Below are positions 49,890-58,908 of a stretch of 64,000 nt of DNA, piece after piece. The notes below the pieces were generated by a model. It had not been told where the DNA came from. It made no database searches and saw only the letters and a list, made by a program, of their open reading frames with translations. Where the stretch lies: NCBI RefSeq assembly GCF_028275055.1, contig NZ_JAQCNJ010000046.1, forward strand, positions 1 through 64,000, in the 5' to 3' direction. This stretch comes from Haloplanus sp. (GTDB lineage: Archaea; Halobacteriota; Halobacteria; Halobacteriales; Haloferacaceae). Numbering within the stretch: position 1 is the stretch's first letter; each line of letters opens with the position of its first letter. The position numbers and the translations under genes are program-made.

Positions 49890-50987
49890 TCAGGCGGGCG
49901 TGGTTTTGCCACCTCCCTCCCGTGGGTCGGGGTCGAAGATCTCCGGACGCTCCTCGCCCTCGGCGGTGACGATCGCCAGACAGCCCCGGCGGGCGACCCG
50001 GCTGAGCGCGTGGTCAACGAGTTTGAAGTTCCCCGGGACTGGGAACTCCATCGTCGCGATACAGGTGCTCCCGGGCGCGACCGGCGAGGTCTGGATGTGG
50101 GTCTGTGGCTCCGTCGTGAGCGAGCCCTGTGGCCAGAACTCCTCCCAGACGTTGCCGATGGGGTGGAAACTACTGGTGAGGTTGGGACCGCCGGTGACGA
50201 AGTACACCCGCGCGGTGTTCCCGGTGGACACCGTCGCCGCCGAGCCGTGGACGTCCGGGGTCATAGCGTACTTCTCCCCGTTCATGACGACGTAGGTCGG
50301 GTCCTCCGCCTTCATCGCCGCCATGTCGAAGCTGTGGTTGCCCTCCTGGCCCACCTGGCCGTCGGTGTAGAGTTCGTGCTGTCCGAGGTAGAGTTCCTGA
50401 TCGACCTCAGGGAGGCCTGCCTCGGGTTCGACGAGGATGACCCCGAACATGCCGGCGCTGATGTGCATGTCCATGTTCGGGACGGCACAGTGGTAGATGT
50501 ACGCGCCGGGGTATCTCGCCGCGAACCGCAGGTGTGCCGTCTCGCCGGGCGCGGTCATCGTCGCCTCGGCGCCGCCACCGGGTCCCGCGGCGGCGTGGAA
50601 GTCCACGTTGTGTGGCAGGGCGTTCTCCGAGGGGTTCTCGAAGGTGAGGTTCACCGTGTCGCCACGCCGGACCCGGACCATCGGTCCGGGAACCTGTCCG
50701 TTGTACGTCATATAGTCGAAGGTGACGCCGGGTTCGACCTCGGCGGTCACCTCCTCGGGGCGGAGGGTCACGTCCACCTCCGCCGGTTCGTCCCGGTCGA
50801 TCGGTTCCGGGATATCTGTCGGATCGGCCGCGACCCGGTCGACGCTGGGCGTCGGCGCCTGCTCAACGCGGTCGCGCTGTTTCTGTGCCGCCTCCGTTGA
50901 GGGGGCCTGAACGCTGCATCCCGCGGCCGCCGCCGCACCACCGACCCCGAGCGCTTGGAGCGCTCGACGCCGGGTTGTTTCGAACAT
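49890..50987 (-). CDS. nirK: Copper-containing nitrite reductase
   Basis: MTYNGQVPGPMVRVRRGDTVNLTFENPSENALPHNVDFHAAAGPGGGAEAT...GAYIYHCAVPNMDMHISAGMFGVILVEP...SSFHPIGNVWEEFW. Confidence 0.95.
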   Translation of the reverse strand: MFETTRRRALQALGVGGAAAAAGCSVQAPSTEAAQKQRDRVEQAPTPSVDRVAADPTDIPEPIDRDEPAEVDVTLRPEEVTAEVEPGVTFDYMTYNGQVPGPMVRVRRGDTVNLTFENPSENALPHNVDFHAAAGPGGGAEATMTAPGETAHLRFAARYPGAYIYHCAVPNMDMHISAGMFGVILVEPEAGLPEVDQELYLGQHELYTDGQVGQEGNHSFDMAAMKAEDPTYVVMNGEKYAMTPDVHGSAATVSTGNTARVYFVTGGPNLTSSFHPIGNVWEEFWPQGSLTTEPQTHIQTSPVAPGSTCIATMEFPVPGNFKLVDHALSRVARRGCLAIVTAEGEERPEIFDPDPREGGGKTTPA

Positions 50988-51154
50988 TGGTGGTCACCTC
51001 TACACCTCCATCTGTCGGAGCCACACGTATGAACCAGGACGGGGATTCCCTCGGGCCGGGATCCACCCCGAACCAGTTCGGGCCGAGGAGGTGTAGGCGG
51101 GGAACGGCCGCGGCTGGTGGCGGCGTGGCGGCGGGACGACAGGGAGTATCCCCG

Positions 51155-51556
51155 TCAGCAACAGAAGATGAACGGGTAGACGAGGCTCACACGGTCGCCG
51201 TCCTCGATCTCCGTGTCGAATCCGTCTAATACTTCGTTGAACTTCCCGTTGATCAGCACGCGGGCGTATGGTTTGGTCTGTTCGCCCTCGGGATTTTTGT
51301 GCCACCTGCCGGGGAGGTTCTCTGGCGGCTCGGCCCACCCGGTCGTCGTCGCCTCGGCCTCCGTCTCCGCGACCAGCATCTCCGCGAGTTCCGGCCGTTC
51401 GTCGAACAACCTCTCGAGGAGGGCACGCAGTGTCGTCCCCTCGAACGTGAACTCCTGGTGGGGCTGGTCCATCCGCGCACGGACGTGCCCCGTCGCGTGG
51501 AGCGCGACGGTCGTCCCCGGCGTACTCTCGACCTCGGCCTCTGTTGTCGTACTCAT
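51155..51556 (-). CDS. MoaD/ThiS-type beta-grasp protein ending in Cys-Cys
   Basis: FTFEGTTLRALLERLFDERPELAEML...KPYARVLINGKFNEVLDGFDTEIEDGDRVSLVYPFIFCC*. Confidence 0.82.
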   Translation of the reverse strand: MSTTTEAEVESTPGTTVALHATGHVRARMDQPHQEFTFEGTTLRALLERLFDERPELAEMLVAETEAEATTTGWAEPPENLPGRWHKNPEGEQTKPYARVLINGKFNEVLDGFDTEIEDGDRVSLVYPFIFCC

Positions 51557-51674
51557 GACGTATTTGGATACGCAAGGCCCCCCGGAAAAGCTGTGTGCGA
51601 ACATGTTCGAACCGGGTCGAACGGACTCGATCGGCAAACGGCGGGCCTAAGTAACTCCCTCAGCCAAGTGTCGT

Positions 51675-52051
51675 ATGGTGCGTGATCCGCTGTCGGGTGA
51701 CGACTCGCCCGACCTGCAGTCGGTTCTCGATGCGCTCGACGACGCCGACTGCCGGACCATCATCAGGCATCTCGACGAACCGATGACGGCCACCGAGGTG
51801 TCCGGGGAGTGTGATATCCCCATGTCGACGACATACCGAAAGCTCGACCTGCTTACCGACGCCTCGCTGCTCGTCGAGGGAACGGAGATCAGGCCCGACG
51901 GCCACCACGCGACCCGGTACGGACTCGACTTCGAGACGGTCTCCATCGGCGTGACCGAGACCAGAGCGATCGAGGTGTCGATCGACCGGCCGGCACGGAC
52001 CGCCGACGAACGCCTCGCGTCCCTGTGGGGGAGGTTCGGAAGGAGACATGA
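51675..52051 (+). pseudogene. Winged-helix (ArsR-like) regulator with a -1 frame disruption at a G5 run (52027-52031)
   Basis: LQSVLDALDDADCRTIIRHLDEPMTATEVSGECDIPMSTTYRKLDLLTDASLL...DERLASLWG; one extra G gives LWGEVRKET* with TGA overlapping the ATG of the next gene. Confidence 0.85.
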
Positions 52052-52323
52052 GTCACCTCGATATCGCATTGACGGCGGTCAAATCCGGGATGCTCCTGCT
52101 GGGGAGTCTCATCGTCCTCCTCTCGTGGAAGGCCTACCGCCGAACGGGCGCTCCCGCGTTGCGGGCGCTCAGCGTCGGCTTCGGGCTGGTCACGGTGGGC
52201 GCCATCGCCGCCGGCGTTGGCCACCAGTTCACGTCGCTCTCGCTCGCACAGTCGGTCGTCATCGAGAGCACGCTCACGTTCCTTGGCTTCGCGGTCATCA
52301 TCTACTCGCTGTACGCCGAGTGA
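52048..52323 (+). CDS. Small membrane protein (DUF7521-like)
   Basis: LDIALTAVKSGMLLLGSLIVLLSWKAYRRTGAPALRALSVGFGLVTVGAIAAGVGHQF. Confidence 0.8.
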   Translation: MSHLDIALTAVKSGMLLLGSLIVLLSWKAYRRTGAPALRALSVGFGLVTVGAIAAGVGHQFTSLSLAQSVVIESTLTFLGFAVIIYSLYAE

Positions 52324-52884
52324 TCAGTAGACGACGTACAGGAGGGCGTACACGGCGTTTCCGAGAACGAACGACACCAGCCACAGGCTCGCGGCCACCC
52401 GGCCGATACGGGCGTGTGCGGTGTCGACGAGCGCCCGGATGGGGTGGGTCGCCCCGAGCAACAGCACGTAGTACAGCAACGGGATACAGACAACGGCGAG
52501 CAGGATGTGGACCGCGAGCAACGGGAGGTAGAGTAGCCGGTACACCCTCTCGGGCCCTGGGAACTCCGCCGGGCCTTCGAGAGCGACCTTGTAGAGGTAC
52601 AGAATCAGGAAGACGGCGAACAGTCCGGCCGAAAGCGCCATCATCGCGCGGTGGCGGCCGAACTCGCGCCGGCGGGCGAAGGTGACGCCGGCGGCGATGG
52701 TGACGATTGCGACGGTGCTGACAACGGCGTTGATGTGTGGGATGGCCGCGAGAACGTAGCCGGGAGCGCGTGGGAGCGCCGCCCGCGGAATCGCCCCCAA
52801 CGCCGCCGCGAACACGAGTGCCAGCGATGTCAGCGAGAGGGCCACGGTCAGTTCCGGAACCCGGTCGCGTGCGTTCGAGTACAT
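52324..52884 (-). CDS. DUF420 membrane protein
   Basis: IPHINAVVSTVAIVTIAAGVTFARRREFGRHRAMMALSAGLFAVFLILYLYKVA...LLAVHILLAVVCIPLLYYVLLLG...HARIGRVAASLWLVSFVLGNAVYALLY. Confidence 0.9.
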   Translation of the reverse strand: MYSNARDRVPELTVALSLTSLALVFAAALGAIPRAALPRAPGYVLAAIPHINAVVSTVAIVTIAAGVTFARRREFGRHRAMMALSAGLFAVFLILYLYKVALEGPAEFPGPERVYRLLYLPLLAVHILLAVVCIPLLYYVLLLGATHPIRALVDTAHARIGRVAASLWLVSFVLGNAVYALLYVVY

Positions 52885-53046
52885 GTCGGCTTTGAGTGGC
52901 CGATCCACAAAATCCCCGCGGCTTCGTGATCGTAGAACCCCGTGGTGGCGACGGGACACCGGACCGCTGGAGTGGCAAAAGGAAAGCCATTTCAAATACC
53001 CCCGTCAACGGACGTATGCGTCCGACACGACACAGAACTCATGCGA

Positions 53047-53131
53047 GCGTGGGTAGCCAAGCTAGGCCAACGGCGCAGCGTTGAGGGCGCTGTCCCATAG
53101 GGGTCCGCCGGTTCGAATCCGGTCCCACGCA
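53047..53131 (+). tRNA. tRNA-Leu (GAG)
   Basis: Acceptor GCGTGGG/CCCACGC, anticodon loop TTGAGGG between CAGCG/CGCTG, long variable arm, T-loop GGTTCGAATCC. Confidence 0.95.
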
Positions 53132-53293
53132 TCGCACCGGCGGGTCACACGCCCGCCGTCCACCGTACAGGTGGCGATGCAGGTGATTCCCGCTTCGGGA
53201 CATCACCCACGCACAACTTCTCCGGCGCGCCGATCCGACGAGTCAGTGGTCGATCCGAAGCGTTCAGGATCGTTCCGCACAGACGACGAACCG

Positions 53294-53632
53294 ATGGCGC
53301 TTCACGTACACACGATTCCGCTGATCGGCCCGGCGTCGATGGGTCTGGTCACCGTCGTCGCCGTTACCATCGCCGCCCTCGGGGCGGCCACACTGTTCGG
53401 CCTTGCCCTCGCGGCGTTCGTCCGCCGGCGGTCGCGGCCGTACCTTCTCCTCGTCGCCGCCTTCGCGGCACTGCTCGCACGGTCGGCGGTTGCCGCGGCC
53501 ACCCTGTCCGGCTTGCTCTCGCCTACGGCCCACCACGTTCTCGAACACGGACTCGACGCTGTTCTCGTCGCACTCGTCGTCGCGGCCGTCTACTACGCCC
53601 GGACAGTCCGGCGGGAGGTGTCGCCGTCGTGA
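53294..53632 (+). CDS. Small membrane protein (DUF7471-like)
   Basis: Hydrophobic 112 aa protein overlapping the downstream winged-helix gene. Confidence 0.7.
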   Translation: MALHVHTIPLIGPASMGLVTVVAVTIAALGAATLFGLALAAFVRRRSRPYLLLVAAFAALLARSAVAAATLSGLLSPTAHHVLEHGLDAVLVALVVAAVYYARTVRREVSPS

Positions 53633-54138
53633 GCCGACAACGCGACCGAATCCGGCGACACGTCGCGTCCAACCCTGGCGTTCACTTCAACCGACTCGTC
53701 CGTGACCTCGACTTGGCGACCGGGCAGGTCCAGTACCACCTGCGGAAACTCAGGCGGATGGACGACGTGATCGCCGACCCCCGATACGGCCGCACCCACT
53801 ACTACACCCCCGAGTACGAACCGTGGGAGCGCGGTGCGCTCGCGGTGATCCGGCGGGAGACGGCACGTGATGTGCTCGTTCACCTGATCGAGACCGGGCC
53901 GAGCGCCCCCGGATCGGTCGCGTCGGCGCTCGATGTGGCCCGCAGTACACTGGAGTGGCATCTGGACCACCTGACCGAACAGGACCTCGTCGAGAAGCGC
54001 CGCGACGACGGCCGCGTGACGCTCGTTCCCCTTCGACCCGAGGAGACCGCCCGACTCATCCGACTGGTTGAGCCGACCCTCCCGGAGCGCCTGGTCGACC
54101 GGTTCACCCGACTCGTCGACGGACACAGCGACGGGTAG
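53629..54138 (+). CDS. Winged-helix transcriptional regulator (two wHTH units)
   Basis: HVASNPGVHFNRLVRDLDLATGQVQYHLRKLRRMDDV...GSVASALDVARSTLEWHLDHLTEQDLVEKR. Confidence 0.88.
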   Translation: MSRQRDRIRRHVASNPGVHFNRLVRDLDLATGQVQYHLRKLRRMDDVIADPRYGRTHYYTPEYEPWERGALAVIRRETARDVLVHLIETGPSAPGSVASALDVARSTLEWHLDHLTEQDLVEKRRDDGRVTLVPLRPEETARLIRLVEPTLPERLVDRFTRLVDGHSDG

Positions 54139-54201
54139 CGCTCGCCTTCGAGAGCCGAACCACAACCCCGATGCGTGCAAGCCCCCAACCGACGTTACCC
54201 C

Positions 54202-55485
54202 ATGTTCGACGGCGACCTCCCGCGACGGACCGTTATGAAAGCCGCCGTCGCTATCGGCAGCGCCGGTGCGTTGAGCGCCTGTCTCAACCGTGCCGACGGA
54301 GCCGACGCACCGACCGGCGACCCCGACGCCAAGCCATCCAGACAACACGCGTGGCGGGAGCACGTCCGCCACGACGACCACGGTAACACGCAACTCCCCG
54401 CCCACCAGATCCTCATCTACTTCGACATCGACGGCGCCGGCCCGCCGGCCGACGACGACCGGGCCGGTCTCGTCGAGACGCTCGACGGACTGGACCGCGC
54501 ATACGAGTGGAGCAACGACGGCCTCCTCCACTCGGTGGCCTACTCGCCGTCATACTTCGACCGGTTCGACGTCGACCCGGCCGGCGTCTCGCTCCCCGAA
54601 CCGAGCGCGCTCTCGCCGTTCGAGTCACCGACGTTCGACCGGCAGGACGCGGTGCTTCACCTGGCGAGTGACCGTCCGGAGGTGGTTCTCGCCGCCGACC
54701 GTGCCCTCCGGGGTGAACGCGAGACTGCGAACGGGGTCACCGTTCCGTCGCTGACCGACGTGGCGACAATCGACTCCCGGCGGACCGGTTTCGTCGGCGC
54801 GGGCCTCCCCGCCGAGAACCAGGACGCCGCGGGGGTTCCCGACTCCCGGCCCGTCCCCGAGGCTTCGCCGCTGTTTATGGGCTTTACCGCCGGCTTCCGT
54901 GGCAATCAGGCGACCGAGTCCTACGTCACCCTCGACTCCGGCCCCTTCGCCGGCGGGACGACGAAGGTGATCGCCAACATCCGGCAGCGTCTCGACGACT
55001 GGTACGACGAGCAGTCCTACGACGAGCGGGTGACGGAACTGTTCAGCCCGGGCCACGCCGAGAACGACCTGGTTGAGGGGGTCGGCGAGACCCTCGGGGC
55101 CGACAGCGGCATCGACCGATTCGTCGACGACGTCGTGGCCGACGCAAAGGAGTACGGTCGCGTGGGACACGCTCAGAAGGCGGCGCGGGCGAACCGCGAC
55201 CCGGAGGGAAACGTTCGTCTCCTGCGTCGGCATTTCGAATCGACCGACGACATCGGGTCGGAGAAGGCGGTGGCGAGTCTCCACTTCCCGTCGCTGCAAC
55301 GGACCATCGCCGAGTTCGAGACGGTTCGACGGTCGATGAACGGCACCGACGCGACGGCGGCGACGCCGGCGGTGAGACAGCGCGTCAACAACGGCATTCT
55401 GGAGTACATCTTCGCCCGTCGCCGGGGCTACTTTTTGGTCCCACCGCGGCGACACCGGGCACTCCCAACACCCGATCCGGAGTGA
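54202..55485 (+). CDS. DyP-type peroxidase-like exported protein (DUF7405-like)
   Basis: LPRRTVMKAAVAIGSAGALSACLN export signal; GFTAGFRGNQATESYVTL, GHAQKAARANRDPEGNVRLLRRHF, C-term ILEYIFARRRGYFLVPP. Confidence 0.7.
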   Translation: MFDGDLPRRTVMKAAVAIGSAGALSACLNRADGADAPTGDPDAKPSRQHAWREHVRHDDHGNTQLPAHQILIYFDIDGAGPPADDDRAGLVETLDGLDRAYEWSNDGLLHSVAYSPSYFDRFDVDPAGVSLPEPSALSPFESPTFDRQDAVLHLASDRPEVVLAADRALRGERETANGVTVPSLTDVATIDSRRTGFVGAGLPAENQDAAGVPDSRPVPEASPLFMGFTAGFRGNQATESYVTLDSGPFAGGTTKVIANIRQRLDDWYDEQSYDERVTELFSPGHAENDLVEGVGETLGADSGIDRFVDDVVADAKEYGRVGHAQKAARANRDPEGNVRLLRRHFESTDDIGSEKAVASLHFPSLQRTIAEFETVRRSMNGTDATAATPAVRQRVNNGILEYIFARRRGYFLVPPRRHRALPTPDPE

Positions 55486-55533
55486 TCCGTTCGAGGACCG
55501 GACCAGAACGGGTTTTCCCGCTCAGGCCCGAAT

Positions 55534-56607
55534 ATGTGTATGGAGCGTCGAGACCTGCTTCGGGCTGGAGGCGCGTTCGCGGTGGCGTCGATGGCGGGCT
55601 GTTCGAGCCTCGCCGAGACACAGGCCGGGGGCGTGCCGTCGGTCCTCGAAGATCGACCGGACGGCGTCTACCGCCCGACTCACGTCGAAGGGATGGAGAC
55701 CGTCGACACGGCGACGAGCGGCGAGTACGCGGTCGGCCTGTTGTACAGCTACCCCCACCGGTTCTGGAACGTCAACGGCGACGACGTCTCACTCACCGAG
55801 ATCGACCGCGACGACGCCGTTCACCTGATGGCCAGCGTCTGGGACCGAGAAAGCAAGACGGTGCTGCCCGAGACCGGCCTGTCGGCCGAACTCTACCGCG
55901 ACGGCTCGCTCGTCTCCCAGGAGACGATCTATCCGATGCTCTCACAGCCGATGGGCTTTCATTACGGGGCGAACTTCGGACTCGATGGCGACGGAACCTA
56001 CGACGTTCGGCTGAGCGTCGGCGCGATGCAGATCCGCCGAACGGGCGCATTCGAGGGGCGGTTCGGCGACCCGGCGACCGTCGACATTCCTTTCGAGTAC
56101 AGCGAGAACGCGAAAGCGGAGATCGACTTCCGGCAACTCGAGGACGCCGGGACCCCCGGGGCGGTCGATCCGATGTCGATGGGGTCGCTTCCGACGGCCG
56201 TCGCCCCAGCCGAGTCCGCCCTGCCGGGGACGGTTCTCGGATCGGGGACCAGCAACGACGCGCGTCTGGTGGTCACCGTTCTCGACGACCCGCCGTCGGG
56301 CATCGACGAATCGGGCACCTATCTCGCCGTCTCGGCCCGGAGTCGGTACAACCGGATGGTGATCCCGGCGATGGGGCTGTCGGCGACACTCGACCGTGAC
56401 GGTGAGACGATCGCCGACACGGTCCTCGAACGGACGCTCAACCCCGAACTGGGCTACCACTACGGAACGGTCGTTGAGAGCGTTGCCTCGGGCGACGACC
56501 TCACGCTCTCGGTGACCGTCCAGCCCCAGACCGCCCGCCACGAAGGGTACGAAACGGCCTTCGGCGGACTCCTCGGCGGGATGCCGGACCTGACATTGGG
56601 ATTATGA
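55534..56607 (+). CDS. Exported P19/Tp34-like iron-transport protein with two tandem repeats (DUF7350-like)
   Basis: Lipobox VASMAGCSS; MGFHYGANFGLDGDGTYDVRLSVG and LGYHYGTVVESVASGDDLTLSVTV mark two related halves. Confidence 0.72.
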   Translation: MCMERRDLLRAGGAFAVASMAGCSSLAETQAGGVPSVLEDRPDGVYRPTHVEGMETVDTATSGEYAVGLLYSYPHRFWNVNGDDVSLTEIDRDDAVHLMASVWDRESKTVLPETGLSAELYRDGSLVSQETIYPMLSQPMGFHYGANFGLDGDGTYDVRLSVGAMQIRRTGAFEGRFGDPATVDIPFEYSENAKAEIDFRQLEDAGTPGAVDPMSMGSLPTAVAPAESALPGTVLGSGTSNDARLVVTVLDDPPSGIDESGTYLAVSARSRYNRMVIPAMGLSATLDRDGETIADTVLERTLNPELGYHYGTVVESVASGDDLTLSVTVQPQTARHEGYETAFGGLLGGMPDLTLGL

Positions 56608-56646
56608 AGAATAAAGGATTTATCGGTCGGTATCGTCACTCCGGGC

Positions 56647-57591
56647 ATGGCCGGCCCACTCACCGACGCCCTCGCTTGGGTCGTCGTTGGCCTCTTTCTC
56701 ACCGGGACGCTCCTCAGGCGGTTTGATCGTGCCGGTGCACGACCGGCGACGGTCGGTGCGTGGGCCGTTTTCGCCCTCTTTTGGGCGGCACTGGTCCCCC
56801 ATTTCGCGTTCGAACAAAAGAGCTTCGTCGAGGGGATCCTCTCTCTCGCCGCCGTCCCCGCGTCGTTGTACGTCGGTTGGCTTCTCCGCGCCGGCCGTGA
56901 CTCGTTGTTCGTTCTTTCGACGGCCGTCGCCGTTATGGGCGCCGTCTACCTCCCCTTCGAGACGATACCGGCGGTGACACTCGCCGGCCTCTCGCTCCCG
57001 TCGCCGCGGTACGTTCTCATCTCTCATACGACCGCACAGACCCAGTGGGCGATGGAACTTCTGGGCTACTCGCCGACGCTCGTCGAGGGTGACCAAGGCT
57101 ATCTCAACACGTTCAAATTCGTCACCGACGGCGGACACGTCATTCTCTTTTCGATCATCCTCGCGTGTACCGGGCTGGGAAGCATCGCCATCTTTGTCGG
57201 TCTTATCGCCGCTGTCGACGCGCCGTTCTCCCGGAAACTCCGTGCGTTCGCCGTTGCCGTGCCCATCATCTACGTTCTCAACATCATGCGCACGACGTTT
57301 ATCGCTGTGATGTTCGGCAAACAGTATATGCAGTGGTTCGTCGACGAGGTGCTCTTTCTGTTCGGCGGCACCGACCCGTACAAGGTTTCGTTCTATCTCT
57401 CGGATCGGGTCATCAGCCAGGTGCTCGCGGTGGTTGCTCTGGTCGGCATCACCTTTCTCGTGATCCGGGAGCTTCCCGAACTGTTGACGATCGTCGAGGA
57501 CGTTCTCTACATCGTCACGCGGAAGGAGTACGACCTCCGCGAGGCGCTCGACCTGCCCGACGAGAACGAACTCGGCCCCGGTGCGGACTGA
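56647..57591 (+). CDS. artA: Archaeosortase A
   Basis: Polytopic; SIILACTGLGSIAIFVGL (catalytic Cys) and VLNIMRTTFIAVMF (Arg). Confidence 0.92.
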   Translation: MAGPLTDALAWVVVGLFLTGTLLRRFDRAGARPATVGAWAVFALFWAALVPHFAFEQKSFVEGILSLAAVPASLYVGWLLRAGRDSLFVLSTAVAVMGAVYLPFETIPAVTLAGLSLPSPRYVLISHTTAQTQWAMELLGYSPTLVEGDQGYLNTFKFVTDGGHVILFSIILACTGLGSIAIFVGLIAAVDAPFSRKLRAFAVAVPIIYVLNIMRTTFIAVMFGKQYMQWFVDEVLFLFGGTDPYKVSFYLSDRVISQVLAVVALVGITFLVIRELPELLTIVEDVLYIVTRKEYDLREALDLPDENELGPGAD

Positions 57592-57669
57592 TCCGCTCCG
57601 GCCGGACCGGCCGGACCGGCTCGGATTTCGCCGCCGGTCTTACCGGGCTGGCGGGCGTAGCTCCATCGT

Positions 57670-57762
57670 ATGAAGGGAGCGGATCGGTTCATGTTCTGGG
57701 CGTTGCTTCTCGTTTTCGCGGGTATCGCGCTGGGACTGGTGCTTTCGATCGTTGCCCCCTGA
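57670..57762 (+). CDS. Possible 30 aa single-TM peptide MKGADRFMFWALLLVFAGIALGLVLSIVAP
   Basis: Complete ATG-TGA frame in the artA-dph5 gap, one strong TM helix; below ORF-track cutoff. Confidence 0.55.
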   Translation: MKGADRFMFWALLLVFAGIALGLVLSIVAP

Positions 57763-57767
57763 CTCGG

Positions 57768-58562
57768 TCAGTTCTCGGGGAGCGTGTCCGCCGGCGCGCC
57801 GGCGAGTGTCCGTAGCGCGTCGGCCTCGACGTGGTGGACCTCGCCCGGCACCACCAGGAGGTGAAGCGGGTCGCCGAAGGTTCGTGTCGCAAGCACCGAG
57901 AGGCGGTCGGCGGCAACGACGGGGTCGGGACTTCCCGCCCGCGCCACCGCTACCGCCAGCGTGTCCGGCCACTCCGTGGCAAGCAGTTCGGCCGCACGAT
58001 CGGCTGTCATGTACGTCTCGCCCGCGTTCGCGCCGCGGCCGTCGTCGACCTTGATGTCGAGGTAGACGAGCGTATGGAGGCCGCGTTCGCGGTTCGTCTC
58101 GACCGAGTCGGCGACGGACGCCGGCACGTCGTCGCCGCCGTGAGCGCGGGGAAAGGGGAGCGTCACCGCCTTGCCGAAGCGGTAGTTCTGGAGGCCGGTA
58201 AGCCCGCTCGCGGCCGATGCCGCGGAGACGCCGTGGATCACCCGCGTGTCGATGCCGCGGTCGATGGCCCGCAGACGGAGGTCGACGTGTGTCGTCGAGA
58301 TCATCGAGTCGCCGGCGGTCAGAAAAACGACATCCCCGTCGGCGGCGGCGTCGAGGATCGGGGCCGGATCACGCTCGACACCGGCGCGGTCCCGAACCTC
58401 GATATCGACGCCGTGGTGGGCTTCAAGCTCCGCGACGGAGGTGCCGACGAGGCGACTGGTATAAAACTCCGCGAAGGCACGGTCGGCCCGATGGAGGGCG
58501 TCCCGTCCCTTGACCGTTATCGACCGCTCGTCGTAGAGGCCGAGTCCGACAAACGTGAGCAT
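57768..58562 (-). CDS. dph5: Diphthine synthase
   Basis: MLTFVGLGLYDERSITVKGRDALHRADRAFAEFYTS...VVFLTAGDSMISTTHVDLRLRA...YRFGKAVTLPF. Confidence 0.95.
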   Translation of the reverse strand: MLTFVGLGLYDERSITVKGRDALHRADRAFAEFYTSRLVGTSVAELEAHHGVDIEVRDRAGVERDPAPILDAAADGDVVFLTAGDSMISTTHVDLRLRAIDRGIDTRVIHGVSAASAASGLTGLQNYRFGKAVTLPFPRAHGGDDVPASVADSVETNRERGLHTLVYLDIKVDDGRGANAGETYMTADRAAELLATEWPDTLAVAVARAGSPDPVVAADRLSVLATRTFGDPLHLLVVPGEVHHVEADALRTLAGAPADTLPEN

Positions 58563-58627
58563 ACGGGCTGTGGGGGAGCCGAGCGGTTAAGCGTGGGCGC
58601 TTTGGCGCACCGTCACGTCACGTCACG

Positions 58628-58783
58628 TCACTGCCGTCTCGCGCGTGCCTGTCGGATATCGGCACCGTCGCGGACCAGGTCCTCGCAGTTCGGACAGACG
58701 CGCGGTTCGGTCATTCCGGTCGGTGCGAACACTCGGACGTAGTCGTCGGTAACGAACGAACCACAGTTCTGACAGCTCGGCAT
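58628..58783 (-). CDS. Small zinc-binding protein (DUF7563-like; absent from ORF track)
   Basis: MPSCQNCGSFVTDDYVRVFAPTGMTEPRVCPNCEDLVRDGADIRQARARRQ. Confidence 0.8.
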   Translation of the reverse strand: MPSCQNCGSFVTDDYVRVFAPTGMTEPRVCPNCEDLVRDGADIRQARARRQ

Positions 58784-58908
58784 ACGTCCCCATCAGGGAT
58801 ATCGGTCGGTATGTACGTTACGGCCATCGGGCTGTCGAGCCGTGACCGGGGACACCGGCCCGGACGACCGCCCCAAAAACACAAATCCACCGACGCATTA
58901 CCCAATCT

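Noticed and set aside
52052-52685. Long C-terminal extension of the winged-helix ORF
   Set aside because: Best explained by the single-base loss at 52027-52031; extension is Arg/Gly-rich and overlaps genes on both strands
58611-58630. cgtcacgtcacgtcacgtca tandem repeat
   Set aside because: Only four copies of a 5-mer next to the small zinc protein stop codon; too short to call a functional repeat
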